Below, piece after piece: positions 37,551 through 48,989 of a stretch of DNA of 64,000 nt. The stretch is taken from NCBI GenBank assembly GCA_021234155.1, contig JAJEKV010000074.1:1080154-1144153 (forward strand), given 5' to 3'. This DNA comes from Isoetes taiwanensis. Taxonomy: Eukaryota > Streptophyta > Lycopodiopsida > Isoetales > Isoetaceae. Numbering within the stretch: position 1 is the first letter of the stretch; the number at the start of each line of letters is the position of its first letter. A program made the position numbers and the translations under genes. Under the pieces are notes generated by a model. The model did no database searches. It worked only from the letters and a program-made list of their open reading frames with translations, and had not been told where the DNA came from.

Positions 37551-38840
37551 GTTGCGCACGGAGGGTTGCCCTCCATGGCCGGAGGGTGACGTGGCTTAAA
37601 TCATACTTCAAAGTCATGTTTCCACAATCAATCAAAATTGCTACTTCAAAATAATAGAATACCTGATACCATGACTTTTGGGGAATTGGTCTGAAGAAAT
37701 CTTTGGTGCTTGGCATGGAACAAGTATTGCAGAAGCATAAGGACAAGTTTAATAGAACAGAGAATGGAAATACATGTTGTTAGCATAGAGATGAGAGAAC
37801 TCCTTGAAGACCTTTGATCTATTTTTTGTGCTTGGGAGAAGGAAAACATAGAGCATTGTTGTGTGAAGATGCTGATGTGAATGAAGTTAAAGAAGTAGTG
37901 TATGAATCATTCTCCCTTTATAATTATGATGTTTTGGTCAGAACATTGTGCATATTCAAATATATAAGACTTACAACCCTGGTTTAGACCTTTTTACACT
38001 GCATCCTAAAATATGAATGCCACATTTTATATATGACATTTTTTGTGACCCGTGATCAAAAAATAAGTTGTTCTTATATTGGAAGATGGATGTTGTAGTC
38101 TTATATAAGTATCAAATACTAGGGTAAGTCCCCCGGTATTAGAAAAGACTCCATTGCCCTTAAATGGAACCACTCAACTTATTTAAGTCTAAATGAGTCG
38201 TCTTAGTGTCTTTTGCTTAAGTGGCAGACTTCTATGATTGTCATAAGATTAAGACAATAATATGAAGAGGGTGCTTTGGCCGAGGAAAAATCTCATTGAT
38301 TTAGTACTTTGGTACTGGGTGATAGGGAAGACATAGAGCATATGAATGGGTAGGTAATGGAGTAATAGATGGGGTTTTAAATTGCATAGGGTTTAGGGTA
38401 TTAGTTGCTAAATATGATGATTTAGTATTTCGTGGAAAGGTAGCAAATCCATTGTGTAGTCAACACAGTTGCAATTATAGTCTAGTAGACAATTGGATAT
38501 TGGAATTGTAGAGGCATGTAATTTTAGTGGGTCTATGTGGAATGAGAGGTGAAAGATGGGTGAAGATAACAACTACATGCTCATGGTATCTATGAGTTTA
38601 CAATGGATAATGTTCTTTCCAAGCTTAGAAAAATAAAGCAAGTTGAAACAAGATATACGTAATGGACCTTTTCTAACAAATTACCATATTTTCAAACCTG
38701 GCAACATGTGCCATACTAAATGTTGTCTTCATCTCGTTTTCTTCTAAAACCCCTTTCTAACTTGCCCAAAGCAACTTACCATATTTTCGAGCCTGGCAAC
38801 ATGTCCCGTACTAAAAAAAGAAAAGTTGAAAACAATACCA
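37551..38840. other. No gene recognised; 40-bp direct repeat
   Basis: TTACCATATTTTCRARCCTG and the following 20 bp occur at 38682 and 38777. Other frames are short. Confidence 0.5.
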
Positions 38841-39323
38841 CCTAATGACAAATTGCTAGAGATTCCGGGTGAGAATGAAACTGCATATCTTGGCTCTTCT
38901 GATGGATCCCTAGTTTCTTTTGAAATGGTGCACATGAACTGTTTGCACGTATCATGCAGGTAATCAATATTCGCATTTATCAATCATCAATAAAGATACA
39001 ATGAGATATTTTTGACCTAGAGAACCTAGTTCATGCCTCCTCTTGAGATGGGATCAGAGTTTGTCCTCCTACTCTGTTACTAAAATGTAAAATCTGCATC
39101 ATGTCTCCGAAGTTGAGATCAATAAAAACCAAGATAGTGAACTAAATATTATATGAGAGCAGAGGTTTTATGTGCACTGTCCGATATGTACAGTTTTGAG
39201 GTTCTTCTTCTGGAGATAGCTTGTGGAAAATATATTCTTAGTTCTGCATCTCAGACCTGAAAATACCAGTTTTTGTTGGACTGTGTTTGGCATATTTGTA
39301 GCAATCAGTGATGCCATGCCACC
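38841..39323 (+). repeat. 483-bp direct repeat, copy 1
   Basis: Nearly identical to 40610-41092; the two flank the p24 exons. On the plus strand it contains an exon-like frame (DKLLEIPGENETAYLGSSDG, continuing to a CAG/GTAATC donor-like end). I cannot name the protein. The repeat ends inside a p24 exon sequence at a 10-bp shared string. Confidence 0.95.
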
Positions 39324-40128
39324 CTCGCATTTGTTTTCTCGCTCACATCACGCATAACTGACTCTCTGATGTGGGTTAAAGAAAGAAGAAGGTTGTTAAA
39401 TACAGTGAAACCAGAAAGATACATTGGGCATGACAGCACATACCTTTCCCTTAAATAGAAGAGGTCATCTCGAATAGTCTCCACTATATCCAAAAGCCTT
39501 TGCAGCTCAAGTTCTACCCCCTATTAATAACACGCATGCATAAATCAAACTGACGAAAGTGAAACAAAACCCAAATGCTTTACTCTAGTTTTAGGCTTTA
39601 AATCCATGACGGAATAATAAAGTTAGCCAGTTGTACAAATCTTGGTCAGATACAATCACAACTATTGTAAATAACAGCACTTTGAGCAATAATATGATGA
39701 TGCATTCATAATAAGAAATTCTAAGCTGCTTGAGGAACTGTTTCATCATAATCAGGTACAATTTACACGGCTTAATCGGTACAATACATACAATGGTAGA
39801 ATTAATCTATTTACTCTTTATGTACTTCATGGACAAATGCTCAACTTTCAGCAAGGCTTTGATGGCAGAATAGAGACTTCAGAGATTATAAGTCCTGTTA
39901 AGCAAAAAAAGATCCTACCTCAATTTTATCTTTCTTGGCAATGCTTTCCCAATCTTTTGCAGCAAAACCAATTTTCCAATCAAGGTCAATGTCAACCACA
40001 ACATTTTGCTGAGCATGTGGCACCCAGAAACAAGCCAGATAACCACCATTTTCCGTCGTTTTGAAACCAAAACTAGCCTCCACAACATTTTTTTGCATGT
40101 GTAGGGTAGTCCCAAAAGGGGATGTTAC
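39313..40128 (-). pseudogene. p24-delta/emp24 family protein, internal exons only
   Basis: p24 proteins are cargo receptors of COPI/COPII vesicles between ER and Golgi. Three exons with good splice sites are seen. Exon a (40128-39919) encodes VTSPFGTTLH to AAKDWESIAKKDKIE, the second half of the GOLD domain. Exon b (39520-39444) encodes GVELELQRLLDIVETIR to YLRER, the start of the coiled coil. Exon c (from 39365) encodes ESVMRDVSEKTNARVAW. Exon c stops at RVAW, where the family continues into the membrane helix and the cytosolic COP-binding tail; here the 483-bp repeat takes over. The signal peptide and first half of the GOLD domain are also missing upstream. The remaining frames are intact, so the loss is recent or the copy is a DNA-level fragment. 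Confidence 0.88.
39403..39613 (-). repeat. 211-bp p24 exon-b segment, resident copy
   Basis: It contains exon b plus flanking intron on both sides and is nearly identical to 43202-43411. Confidence 0.95.
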
Positions 40129-40609
40129 CTGCAATGTTAAACTGGTTACTGAAGTTCTGTACACCGCCCTATCGTTTTTACTTGTAATGATTTTCACTTC
40201 AAAAAAAATAAGGCACACTTTTCAAAGACGAGGACAACATAAAAAAATCAATTTTGACTTCTTAGAACGCATCCAGTCTTGCAGCAGTCTTCATTTGAGA
40301 AGAAAACACAAATAAGATAGGATACTAACAGGAAATAATATGGGTCATCATCAGAATAACAAAAACTTGATGTGGAAAAGAATTAAATCTGCAATTGATG
40401 GTAAAACTAAGAAGATCATAATTTTCGCATCCATGAAACAAATATCATTCGTTTGAATTTGGGATATTATCTCAACAAGGGAATATGAATCCGTCACAAC
40501 AACGTGGTCATGAAAATTAGGGAAAACGTGAGTAGATCGCTCAAATGACAAAAATAACCATGGAAAACAAAGGACAATACATCTAAAAGACATACCCTGG
40601 CATTGATCT

Positions 40610-41092
40610 CCTAATGACAAATTGCTAGAGATTCCGGGTGAGAGTGAAACTGCATATCTTGGCTCTTCTGATGGATCCCTAGTTTCTTTTGAAATGTTGC
40701 ACACGAACTGTTTGCACGTATCATGCAGGTAATCAATATTCGCATTTATCAATCATCAATAAAGATACAATGAGATATTTTTGACCTAGAGAAACTAGTT
40801 CATGCCTCCTCTTGAGATGGGATCAGAGTTTGTCCTCCTACTCTGTTACTAAAATGTAAAATCTGCATCATGTCTCCGAAGTTGAGATCAATAAAAACCA
40901 AGATAGTGAACTAAATATTATATGAGAGCAGAGGTTTTATGTGCACTGTCCGATATGTACAGTTTTGAGGTTCTTCTTCTGGAGATAGCTTGTGGAAAAT
41001 ATATTCTTAGTTCTGCATCTCAGACCTGAAAATACCAGTTTTTGTTGGACTGTGTTTGGCATATTTGTAGCAATCAGTGATGCCATGCCACC
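40610..41092 (+). repeat. 483-bp direct repeat, copy 2
   Basis: Same orientation as 38841-39323. Right of it the plus strand has a short frame (AISDAMPPAYVKSCASAQQL and onward) after a TTTGTAG acceptor-like site, which might be a terminal exon of the same unknown gene. Confidence 0.95.
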
Positions 41093-41189
41093 AGCATACG
41101 TTAAATCATGTGCTTCAGCCCAACAACTATACAGTTATTGTGACGAACATCTGAAGCGATGCCATGGTCTTTCCCCATAGCTGTAAAAT

Positions 41190-42018
41190 ATTGATGCTCT
41201 TCATCAAGCAAGGCAAAGATAGAAGCAAAAGTTCATCTGTTTGATCTAATTTTCCTCCTGTATAACCTGTAAGCATTGGCTGGCCATCCCTGCATTACCA
41301 TCCTTTGCATATCCCCCAATGATTGCATCCCACATAGTAGCATCTCAATCCTCCAGTCTGTCAAAGACTTTTTGACCCTCCTCCATGTTGCCACATTTTG
41401 CAAACATGTCAACTAGCCTGGTCCCTACAATATCAGCACTGAGCCTACATGTGCTTGTGAACCCGCCTTCCCTGTTTTATGTGCTCTGTAGACCCTGAAA
41501 TAGCACATGCTTGAAAGACACTTAAGAATGCCATCTTATCTAGCATTAGGCTGCCTTTTTGTATGTATTCAAGGAGTCTTAGCACACCTAGGTGCTTTTA
41601 CACTGTGAACATAACCTGCAATCGTTGTACACCAAGACACAATATCTGAATTTGGCAACCTATTAAAAACAATAAATGCTTATGAATAAGCCTCCCTTGC
41701 ACTATGGCCTTCAAGCTGGCACATACTTTTATGACATTCTCAAAAAGATGTCTTTCCTAGATCAATATCCTCTTTTTTCATACTATTATAAAGGTTAAGA
41801 GCAAGAACATCCTTCCTGTATTAGGCATACCCTCCAATAATTACAGCTAGCGAAAATGACATCTTTATTGAGCAACTTGTTAAAGATTGTCTGTGCCTCA
41901 ACAAAGCTTCCACATTTTACTTACGTATCAATGAGGCCATTCACTAGGAAAATATTTGTTGGAACTCCAAGCTCAAATATCATGGATGCATTGGCCCATC
42001 TGTATCTGCTGTAAGTTG
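41190..42018 (-). pseudogene. PPR protein, C-terminal fragment
   Basis: The minus strand shows PPR motifs in shifting frames with stops: VPTNIFLVNGLID, VKCGSFVEAQTIFNKLL, LPNSDIVSWCTTIAGYV, then TRLVDMFAKCGNMEEGQKVF and DAIIGGYAKDGN. These are PLS-class pentatricopeptide repeats, which act in RNA processing and editing in plastids and mitochondria. It is probably the downstream part of the gene whose 5' part is at 43412-44304, now separated by 1.4 kb of other sequence. At least three stops make it non-functional. No E or DYW domain was found. Confidence 0.85.
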
Positions 42019-43201
42019 ATGCACCTATAATAGAGGAACCAATTGCCCATGTATAAGCAGCTATACAACAACCAGCTATATGCATATTATCTACTGAACT
42101 ATCTATTCTACCTATTTAACTAGAGACCAACGAGACATAGGCACAAACTATCCAGTCTAAGGGATGAACCAGCCATAAGTGTTGCATGCAACGGTAAATA
42201 GCATGTTTCGGTGTCAAAAATCATGCATGTATCTATTTCTATGGCAGTCCATTGAACTATCCAAAACAACAAAGTATTCTATTTTATCCTTCAGAGGCCG
42301 TAAATTTTTGTAAACCCAGTACCATGGTACAAATAAGATCCCTGGATGCAGACCAGTCATGACCCAATCCATTATTCAAATACATATTTGTCTCCCTACT
42401 CAACTTCGTAAATTCAGCTCTAAGGGATCCGATTGGGAAAAACTCAGCCAGTTTTATGCCAAGTAGAAGAATGACAGAAACCTATGCGTTATCCAATTGT
42501 GAAACAAGCATGCATGCAATACCTATGCACCTAGCAAATTACCTGCACAACTACCCACCACTAGCACCAGCAAAATTAATTGCCTATAAACAATCAACAA
42601 ATCTAAACTACTGCAAGCCATCTATTGCATCCGCGACTTCTTTACCAGCATTAAACTACAACCTAGTTTAACAACTTAGCAGGCAACAAGAGCACAACAG
42701 AGTCACATGACCATCCAAATACCCTAATACATCTAAAAAACTACAAATACATCTATACCACCTATTTAGCAGCCCATCTGTATCTGCTGTAAGTTGTGAA
42801 ACTCCAAGAACCACAATATGCAATCAAGCACAATCTTCATCACTATAATCCTCTTTAAGATCTCATATACTCTGGATATAACATGAGTCCACTCTCACAT
42901 GCCTTTCTGCTAAAATCCCCCACAAAAGGGGTCCAACATCAGACTCTTCAAGTCTTCTTGCATCTCTTCAATTATAGCGCCAAAAGACAGCCTCTAGAAA
43001 GCAGGGTAGTTTTCCAGTTCCACTTCTCCTACAAAAATGCAAAGAGTTGGAACTTGAAGTGGAAGAAATTTCGTAACTTCCGTAGAATGATGTTTAGACA
43101 TGGTTGAGATAAAAAGGTACAAACAGCTCAACTAGATGTTCTTAAGTCCAAGAATTGCAGATAATGTTAGTTTTGCTTAGTCCAGGAATTGCAACTCCAG
43201 A
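42019..43201. other. Sequence inserted in PPR gene; 24-bp direct repeat
   Basis: This stretch separates the two PPR parts. The 24-bp sequence starting CCCATCTGTATCTGCTGTAA occurs at 41995 and 42773, bracketing 754 bp. No coding domain or transposon terminus was identified. Confidence 0.5.
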
Positions 43202-43411
43202 AGTGAAACCAGAAAAATACATTGGGCATGACAGCACATACCTTTCCCTTAAATAGAAGAGGTCATCTCGAATAGTTTCCACTATATCCAAAAGCCTTTG
43301 CAGCTCAAGTTCTACCCCCTATTAATAACACGCATGCATAAATCAAACTGACGAAAGTGAAACAAAACCCAAATGCTTTACTCTAGTTTTGGGCTTTAAA
43401 TCCATGACGGA
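43202..43411 (-). repeat. p24 exon-b segment inside PPR gene
   Basis: Nearly identical to 39403-39613, including intron sequence on both sides, so it was copied as DNA. It adjoins the PPR 5' part exactly at 43412. Confidence 0.95.
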
Positions 43412-44304
43412 TCAATTAGAGTACTCCCAACAACAAATCGTTTTGAAATCCACTCTCAATTATCATTGCATGGAAATACCTGCCTTCTCGTATCAAATTG
43501 ATGAGGCCACACAATTTCAAGCAGCTCATGACAATGATTTTATCTGGCTTGAAGCCAGCAAGCTGCATATTTTCAAAACATCGTAAGGCAAGCTCACCTT
43601 CACCATGCTGGACGTAGCCTGAAAACATTGCACTCCAGGACACTATGTTTTGATAGGGCAAGTTGTTAAACACTTCAATAGACAAATCCAAATCATCATA
43701 TCTGGCGTAAAGATAGACCAGGCTACTTCCTAAAACAATGTCAGATAGCATTCCTCTAGCAATCATATCCTGATGGATATGCCTTCTTACGATTTTGTGC
43801 CTAGATGTTTTCAGAAGAGTTAAGAACGTGAAGCTGTCTGGATCTATGCTCTGATGCAGCATCCTATCATACAATTGAATAGCTGTATTAACATCACCAT
43901 GCTTAACATTGGCATCAATAATAGCATTCCAAGTATAAAGATCAGGTATAGACACATTATAAAAAGCTTGGTTTGCCTCGATTAAAGATCAGGTATAGAC
44001 ACATTATCCAAAGCTTGGTTTGCCTCGATCAAACTTTTATATGAAGCAAAGTTCGAATGAGATGATTAGCCAGGACAGAAATCGTACCTACACCTTGGTT
44101 TGCAATGAGAAATTGAAGTCTTCGTCCAAGCTCATGGTCTCCAATTTTCAAGCACTCCCGCATCATGTCATAGGCAAGGTCTCTTGATATAAACTGCTGC
44201 TCCTTGCAAGATGTGTTCTTATTCTTCATCGGATTGAAGCGCCGATCCCTGCCTTGCCAGTTACCCGGTTGGCTTAAGAAATGAGACGTGGAGTTCTTTA
44301 CCAT
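43412..44304 (-). pseudogene. PPR protein, N-terminal part
   Basis: The start at 44304 begins MVKNSTSHFL, followed by LAYDMMRECLKIGDHELGRR, a usual leader before the first PPR. The main frame 43955-43416 has PPR motifs: IPDLYTWNAIIDANVKHGD, DPDSFTFLTLLK, and NIVSWSAMFSGYVQHGEGEL. The SLVYLYARYDDLDLSIEVF block also fits. Between the two frames a 47-bp tandem duplication (43937-44029) shifts the frame and adds a stop, and a further one-base shift is likely near 44036. The frame fails again at LLLGVL, just before the inserted p24 segment at 43411. The gene is broken at three levels; the 3' part lies at 41190-42018. Confidence 0.88.
43937..44029. repeat. 47-bp tandem duplication in PPR gene
   Basis: AAAGATCAGGTATAGACACA and the following 27 bp occur twice, differing by a few bases. 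The length is not a multiple of three. Confidence 0.95.
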
Positions 44305-44439
44305 CTGACCGAGAGTTTACAGGAAATAGGAGGTTTGGAGCAGTCACCAGCATATCCTAGGGATATTCTAGCATATACCTAGGATATGCCAAAAACCCAC
44401 ATAAACAAGGGTTTGCCCCCCTAGGGGCAACCCAAAAAA

Positions 44440-44860
<421 letters not shown>

Positions 44861-46530
44861 AATATATCTTTCGTTGTTTTGCAGATATAAACGCAGTGTA
44901 AGAGGGGTTTGAAGTCAGGGTAATACACAATAGGAGAGGATAAATGCTCACAAATAGAGGTATGTCATCACAATACCTTTGGGGAAGGGCTTCGTATCCT
45001 TTGCAGACCCGGATGTACAGTGTGTGACCAGTTTCTAGGATTGAACACTGTGGTCCAAAAAAGGGTCCACAAATCCAGGTATTGTCCAAAAATAATGAAA
45101 TTGTGCTTCTTTACTTGTACTTGACTTTTGAATTAAATAAAGGCTGATGTCCTTCAACAGAAAAAAAAAACTTCAGCCAGCTTTGTTCAATCAAGCTCTA
45201 CTAGATTACTTTTACATTTTAAATGAAGTTTTTAATTGCAAATTAAAAGGAGGACCTAACATCATATTGTCTCAACCTATTTGCAAGTATAGTAGGGAAC
45301 TTAAACACTCAACTTTACATGGCTTGTGAATCTAGCATTGTATTTGAAGCAACAAAGATGCCATTTAGATAGGTTTGGCTCTGATGCATTTTGTTTTAAT
45401 CTATTGCAATTCTAGATGGATTGCAGGAGGTACTTTGTTCTTTGCAGATGCACATAATTGTGGTCCAGGCCAAGCAAAAAATCAAGTGATATTTCGAAAT
45501 GTTCATTCAATATAAGCAGGCAAACGCCTTGTGATTCATTGATTACATATTGCGGGCCTCAGACTCATTAATTTGTATAGCTTTCTTTGGAGTTTAGAAG
45601 GGAATCAAGAAGCATCTTTGCCAATATCACATGCTACCATGAAGCTTCGCGAGTTCTATGTTAGAGGGAGTAATTTTATCAAGAAACGTAGTAGAGGTTG
45701 ACTTTCCTTTCTTTATGAGTGATATTGTAGATGCAAACATGTGATTTGTGGGGACATCTTTTTATGGCATAGTTATCGGGACCTCTATTCCGAACATCTA
45801 TCAGGCATTTCAAGGACTTGAACGTACATTTCGATTTGATTGTTACTGGGAATACCGTTCCCATTGTTTGGAACGTTGTTCCAGATTTAAAAAAAAAAAA
45901 AAATCAACGTTAAGAATTATTTTTCCTTTTTAATTGCAACTTTATTTTTGCTGGTTTTTTTGGTCAAATCAACACTTGAATGGAGGATCGCCAAGTCAAT
46001 TGGAAAAATATAGTTTCTAAAAAGCATGGATGATGCATTGGAACACATTAAGCATTTGAGCAACACAATGGGTTTGAAATTTAACAATAACCATAGAATT
46101 TCTGTATATTTTTACACCTATATTTAGCATTAGGGGCATATAAGATCACTTTAAATCATTGAGATTGGAACAAGCAACCATTTGCTACTACTTTTAGTGT
46201 TTGTTCGCTTCCAGCTGAGTGTTTAATTCCCATTTTAAACTCTACGGTAGTTATACAAGATTAATAAACAGAAATATCTATTATGTTGCTAAAATTACAC
46301 AATCTAATATATAATTTTACTATGTATATAACATCTAGTATGTCATTCACTAATCATAATCAATTGTAAACCAACCAACAAATGAGTAGTGAGTGAGCTA
46401 CATAATCTTGTCTTGCAAATATTTCCTCATATAATTTTTTTTTTCATTTTAAGTGTTCTGTGATGTTCCCCGAACGCCAAGAAGATTTACATAATTTAAA
46501 AATGTGAATGTTATACCACTATAAGAGGAA
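44861..46530. other. No gene recognised
   Basis: AT-rich intergenic sequence with short A-tracts (45158, 45889). No domain seen. Confidence 0.5.
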
Positions 46531-46534
46531 GGGG

Positions 46535-47010
46535 GTATTAGAGTCAGTTTTAGCGTCAGACCTTAGTTATAAACTTAGACAGAAAATAATAGAAAAAAAC
46601 CCTTGAACTGGCGTTATGGATGACGCTACAATCGACTCTAACGCTCCGCCGCTTAAAACGCCGTAATTTGGCGTCAATCTTAGGATCAGTTTTGCAGCAG
46701 ACATAGAGTCATAATTAGAGTCAACCGTAGTGTTAGAATTAGAGGTAACTCTAGCATCAGCATTAGAGTCAACCGTAGTGTTAGAATTAGATTCAACTTT
46801 ACCATCACAATTAGAGTCAGCATTAGAGTCACAATTAAAGTCAATCATAATGTTAGAACTAGAGTCAACTCTACCATCACAATTAGAGTCGAAATTTAGA
46901 CAGCCTTAGCATCAGTTTGAGGATCAAAAGTAGAGTCAGAATGGAGTTTCTTTAGCATTAGAATTAAAGTCAGCCAGTTTGACACAATTAGAGTCAGTTC
47001 TAATGTCAGG
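46535..47010. repeat. Degenerate TTAGAGTCA minisatellite
   Basis: The nonamer ATTAGAGTC and variants recur about twenty times with spacing of 12-30 bp. On the minus strand 46567-46848 it gives repeats such as DSNADSNCDG and NSNTTVDSN. That reading frame is a by-product of the repeat; no start or domain supports a protein. Confidence 0.75.
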
Positions 47011-48680
47011 ATTGAAATCAATCTTTGAGTTAGTTATTGCATCATTCTATGCATCAGTCAATAAGACAGCTCATACATCAATTCACGATCCAATTATTCT
47101 ACTACCTTTTTTAGTCACATTAATTACATTAAAGGGAGGGTCGTTTAAGTTGCAAATTTATACCTTATGAACATACACATATTTTGCAACTACTTTAATT
47201 ATATTCTACTATAGCTAAAAATAAACCACAAAATATAGGTAGCAAAATCCATAATACTCCATAAAGTTCTACAAAAATTATAGAACATAAGTAGCTACAA
47301 AAACCGTAAAAACCATAGAACATAAGTAGCAAATTTCATAGTATAGTGTTGAAAAGAGACATCAAATACTGAAGATCAAAAATGTGATCTAGCAATCTTC
47401 TTGTATTTTCAATGTTTCGCCTAGCAATAAATTTTGCAATCTTCCTTGATGAAATGCCAATGTCATCCTCATGCTGATTTATGGTGGAGAAAGGAAGGGC
47501 TGACCTTAAAACCAATTACCCGCGCCACCGTCGGGGGAAGAGACCAAATTGCACAACAGAGATCAGAAAACTCGCATGTTAAAAAACAACTTACCTTAAG
47601 TGTCCGAATGTCTGCAAAAGAGAAATGGAAAATGTGTGAGACTGAAAACAGTACCTGCATAAATTTAAACAGATAAACATTAGTGCTTTGTAACTGTGCC
47701 ATCGCTCTAGTATTATCAGAAGAGCCATAGTATACGAGTTGGGCTTTCAAGATCTAAATATGAGTTGGGGTCTCTAAGATCTATCCAAAGAAATGAGAGT
47801 TTTGATTTTTAAGATGTGTAGAAATAAGTAATGAAGAAGTAGAGCTGATTTATACATTATTGACATAATTACTCTGCACAGTACACTACAATCTTTCGGA
47901 ACACATGCTATACCATGTCAGAATGCTGCAATAACCATGATGCTACAGCAGATGTACTCCAGGTCTGCCTGCAAACTTTTGCTTGTAAACAATTAGTGCT
48001 AGATAGCGGCAACAGCATTTCACAAGTAGAGTGCCAGGGAGTGAATATATTACATAAAAATGAGATACATGCAACATAAATTCTGCAAGATAGATGCCAC
48101 AAAAGAAATTTTTAAGCGAATGGCCTGCAAATGTGGCCAACAGATCTAAAGCACCCTGCAATAACAAATACATGCAACAAGTGAATGCATAAATTCTGGA
48201 AGTAAATATATGAATTTGACAAATGAATCTGAATCTATCCAACAGGAGGTTGCAAGAGGCCCCTTGTTTGCCACCACTAACTCCATTGTCGAACTCATTG
48301 TCATAAAGCAGATTCTTAACTAACTTATAATAATAACTAAGCTGTAGCAGTGCAGACTTTGTAGCAGATGATGTGTTCTTAGGATCCTTGCAACATGGCC
48401 AGTTAATTTCTATAGCAGTACATTTCTTATCTTTGCAACATGGTCAGTTAATTTCCATAGGCAGGGCTATAATTGAAATACAGTCAGGGCTATAAATCGA
48501 ACTATATAGGGTTGTAATACAGACATGGCTATTATTATAGAGCATACAGGGCTATAAACAAAATACAGGAAAGATTGAAATGAAAACAGAATATATCAAA
48601 CACTTACCTGGCTGGCTGGCTCTGGAACAACAATGCCTCTTCTTCTATGGCTCAATACCTCTTCTTCTCCACTGGAACAA
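47011..48680. other. No gene recognised
   Basis: Short frames only. Nothing recognisable on either strand. Confidence 0.5.
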
Positions 48681-48760
48681 GAATGCCTCTTCTTCTTCTT
48701 CTTCTTCTTCTTCTTCTTTTCTTTACAATGCCTCTTCTTCTTCTTCTATGGCTTCGTACC
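48681..48760. repeat. CTT trinucleotide microsatellites
   Basis: Runs of CTT interrupt three copies of AATGCCTCTTCTTCT. Serine-rich and arginine-rich frames across it follow from the repeat. Confidence 0.9.
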
Positions 48761-48989
48761 GGTATAGTGCCCAGCAGACTCAATGCAGTGCGGCAATGGC
48801 TGGCGGCAGCAGCGAGATAGAAAGTAGCAGCGTAAAAGGTAGGCTGCAGCCTGATTCCTTTACCTGGCCGCCAAAAACATCGCATCCCTGTATTCGTGAG
48901 GGAAATCCAAACCCGAGGGTTCTTAGTTTCCGAAATTGGGGACCTGTAATATCGTTTTTGTTCTTCCAATTTGCTTCGATGCCCTAAAT

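Noticed and set aside
40352-40752. 133-residue minus-strand frame upstream of the p24 exons as a p24 first exon
   Set aside because: It has no signal peptide or recognisable first half of a GOLD domain, and half of it is the 483-bp repeat.
48580-48987. Serine-rich 135-residue plus-strand frame and arginine-rich minus frame
   Set aside because: Both depend on the CTT repeats and lack a recognisable domain or promoter.
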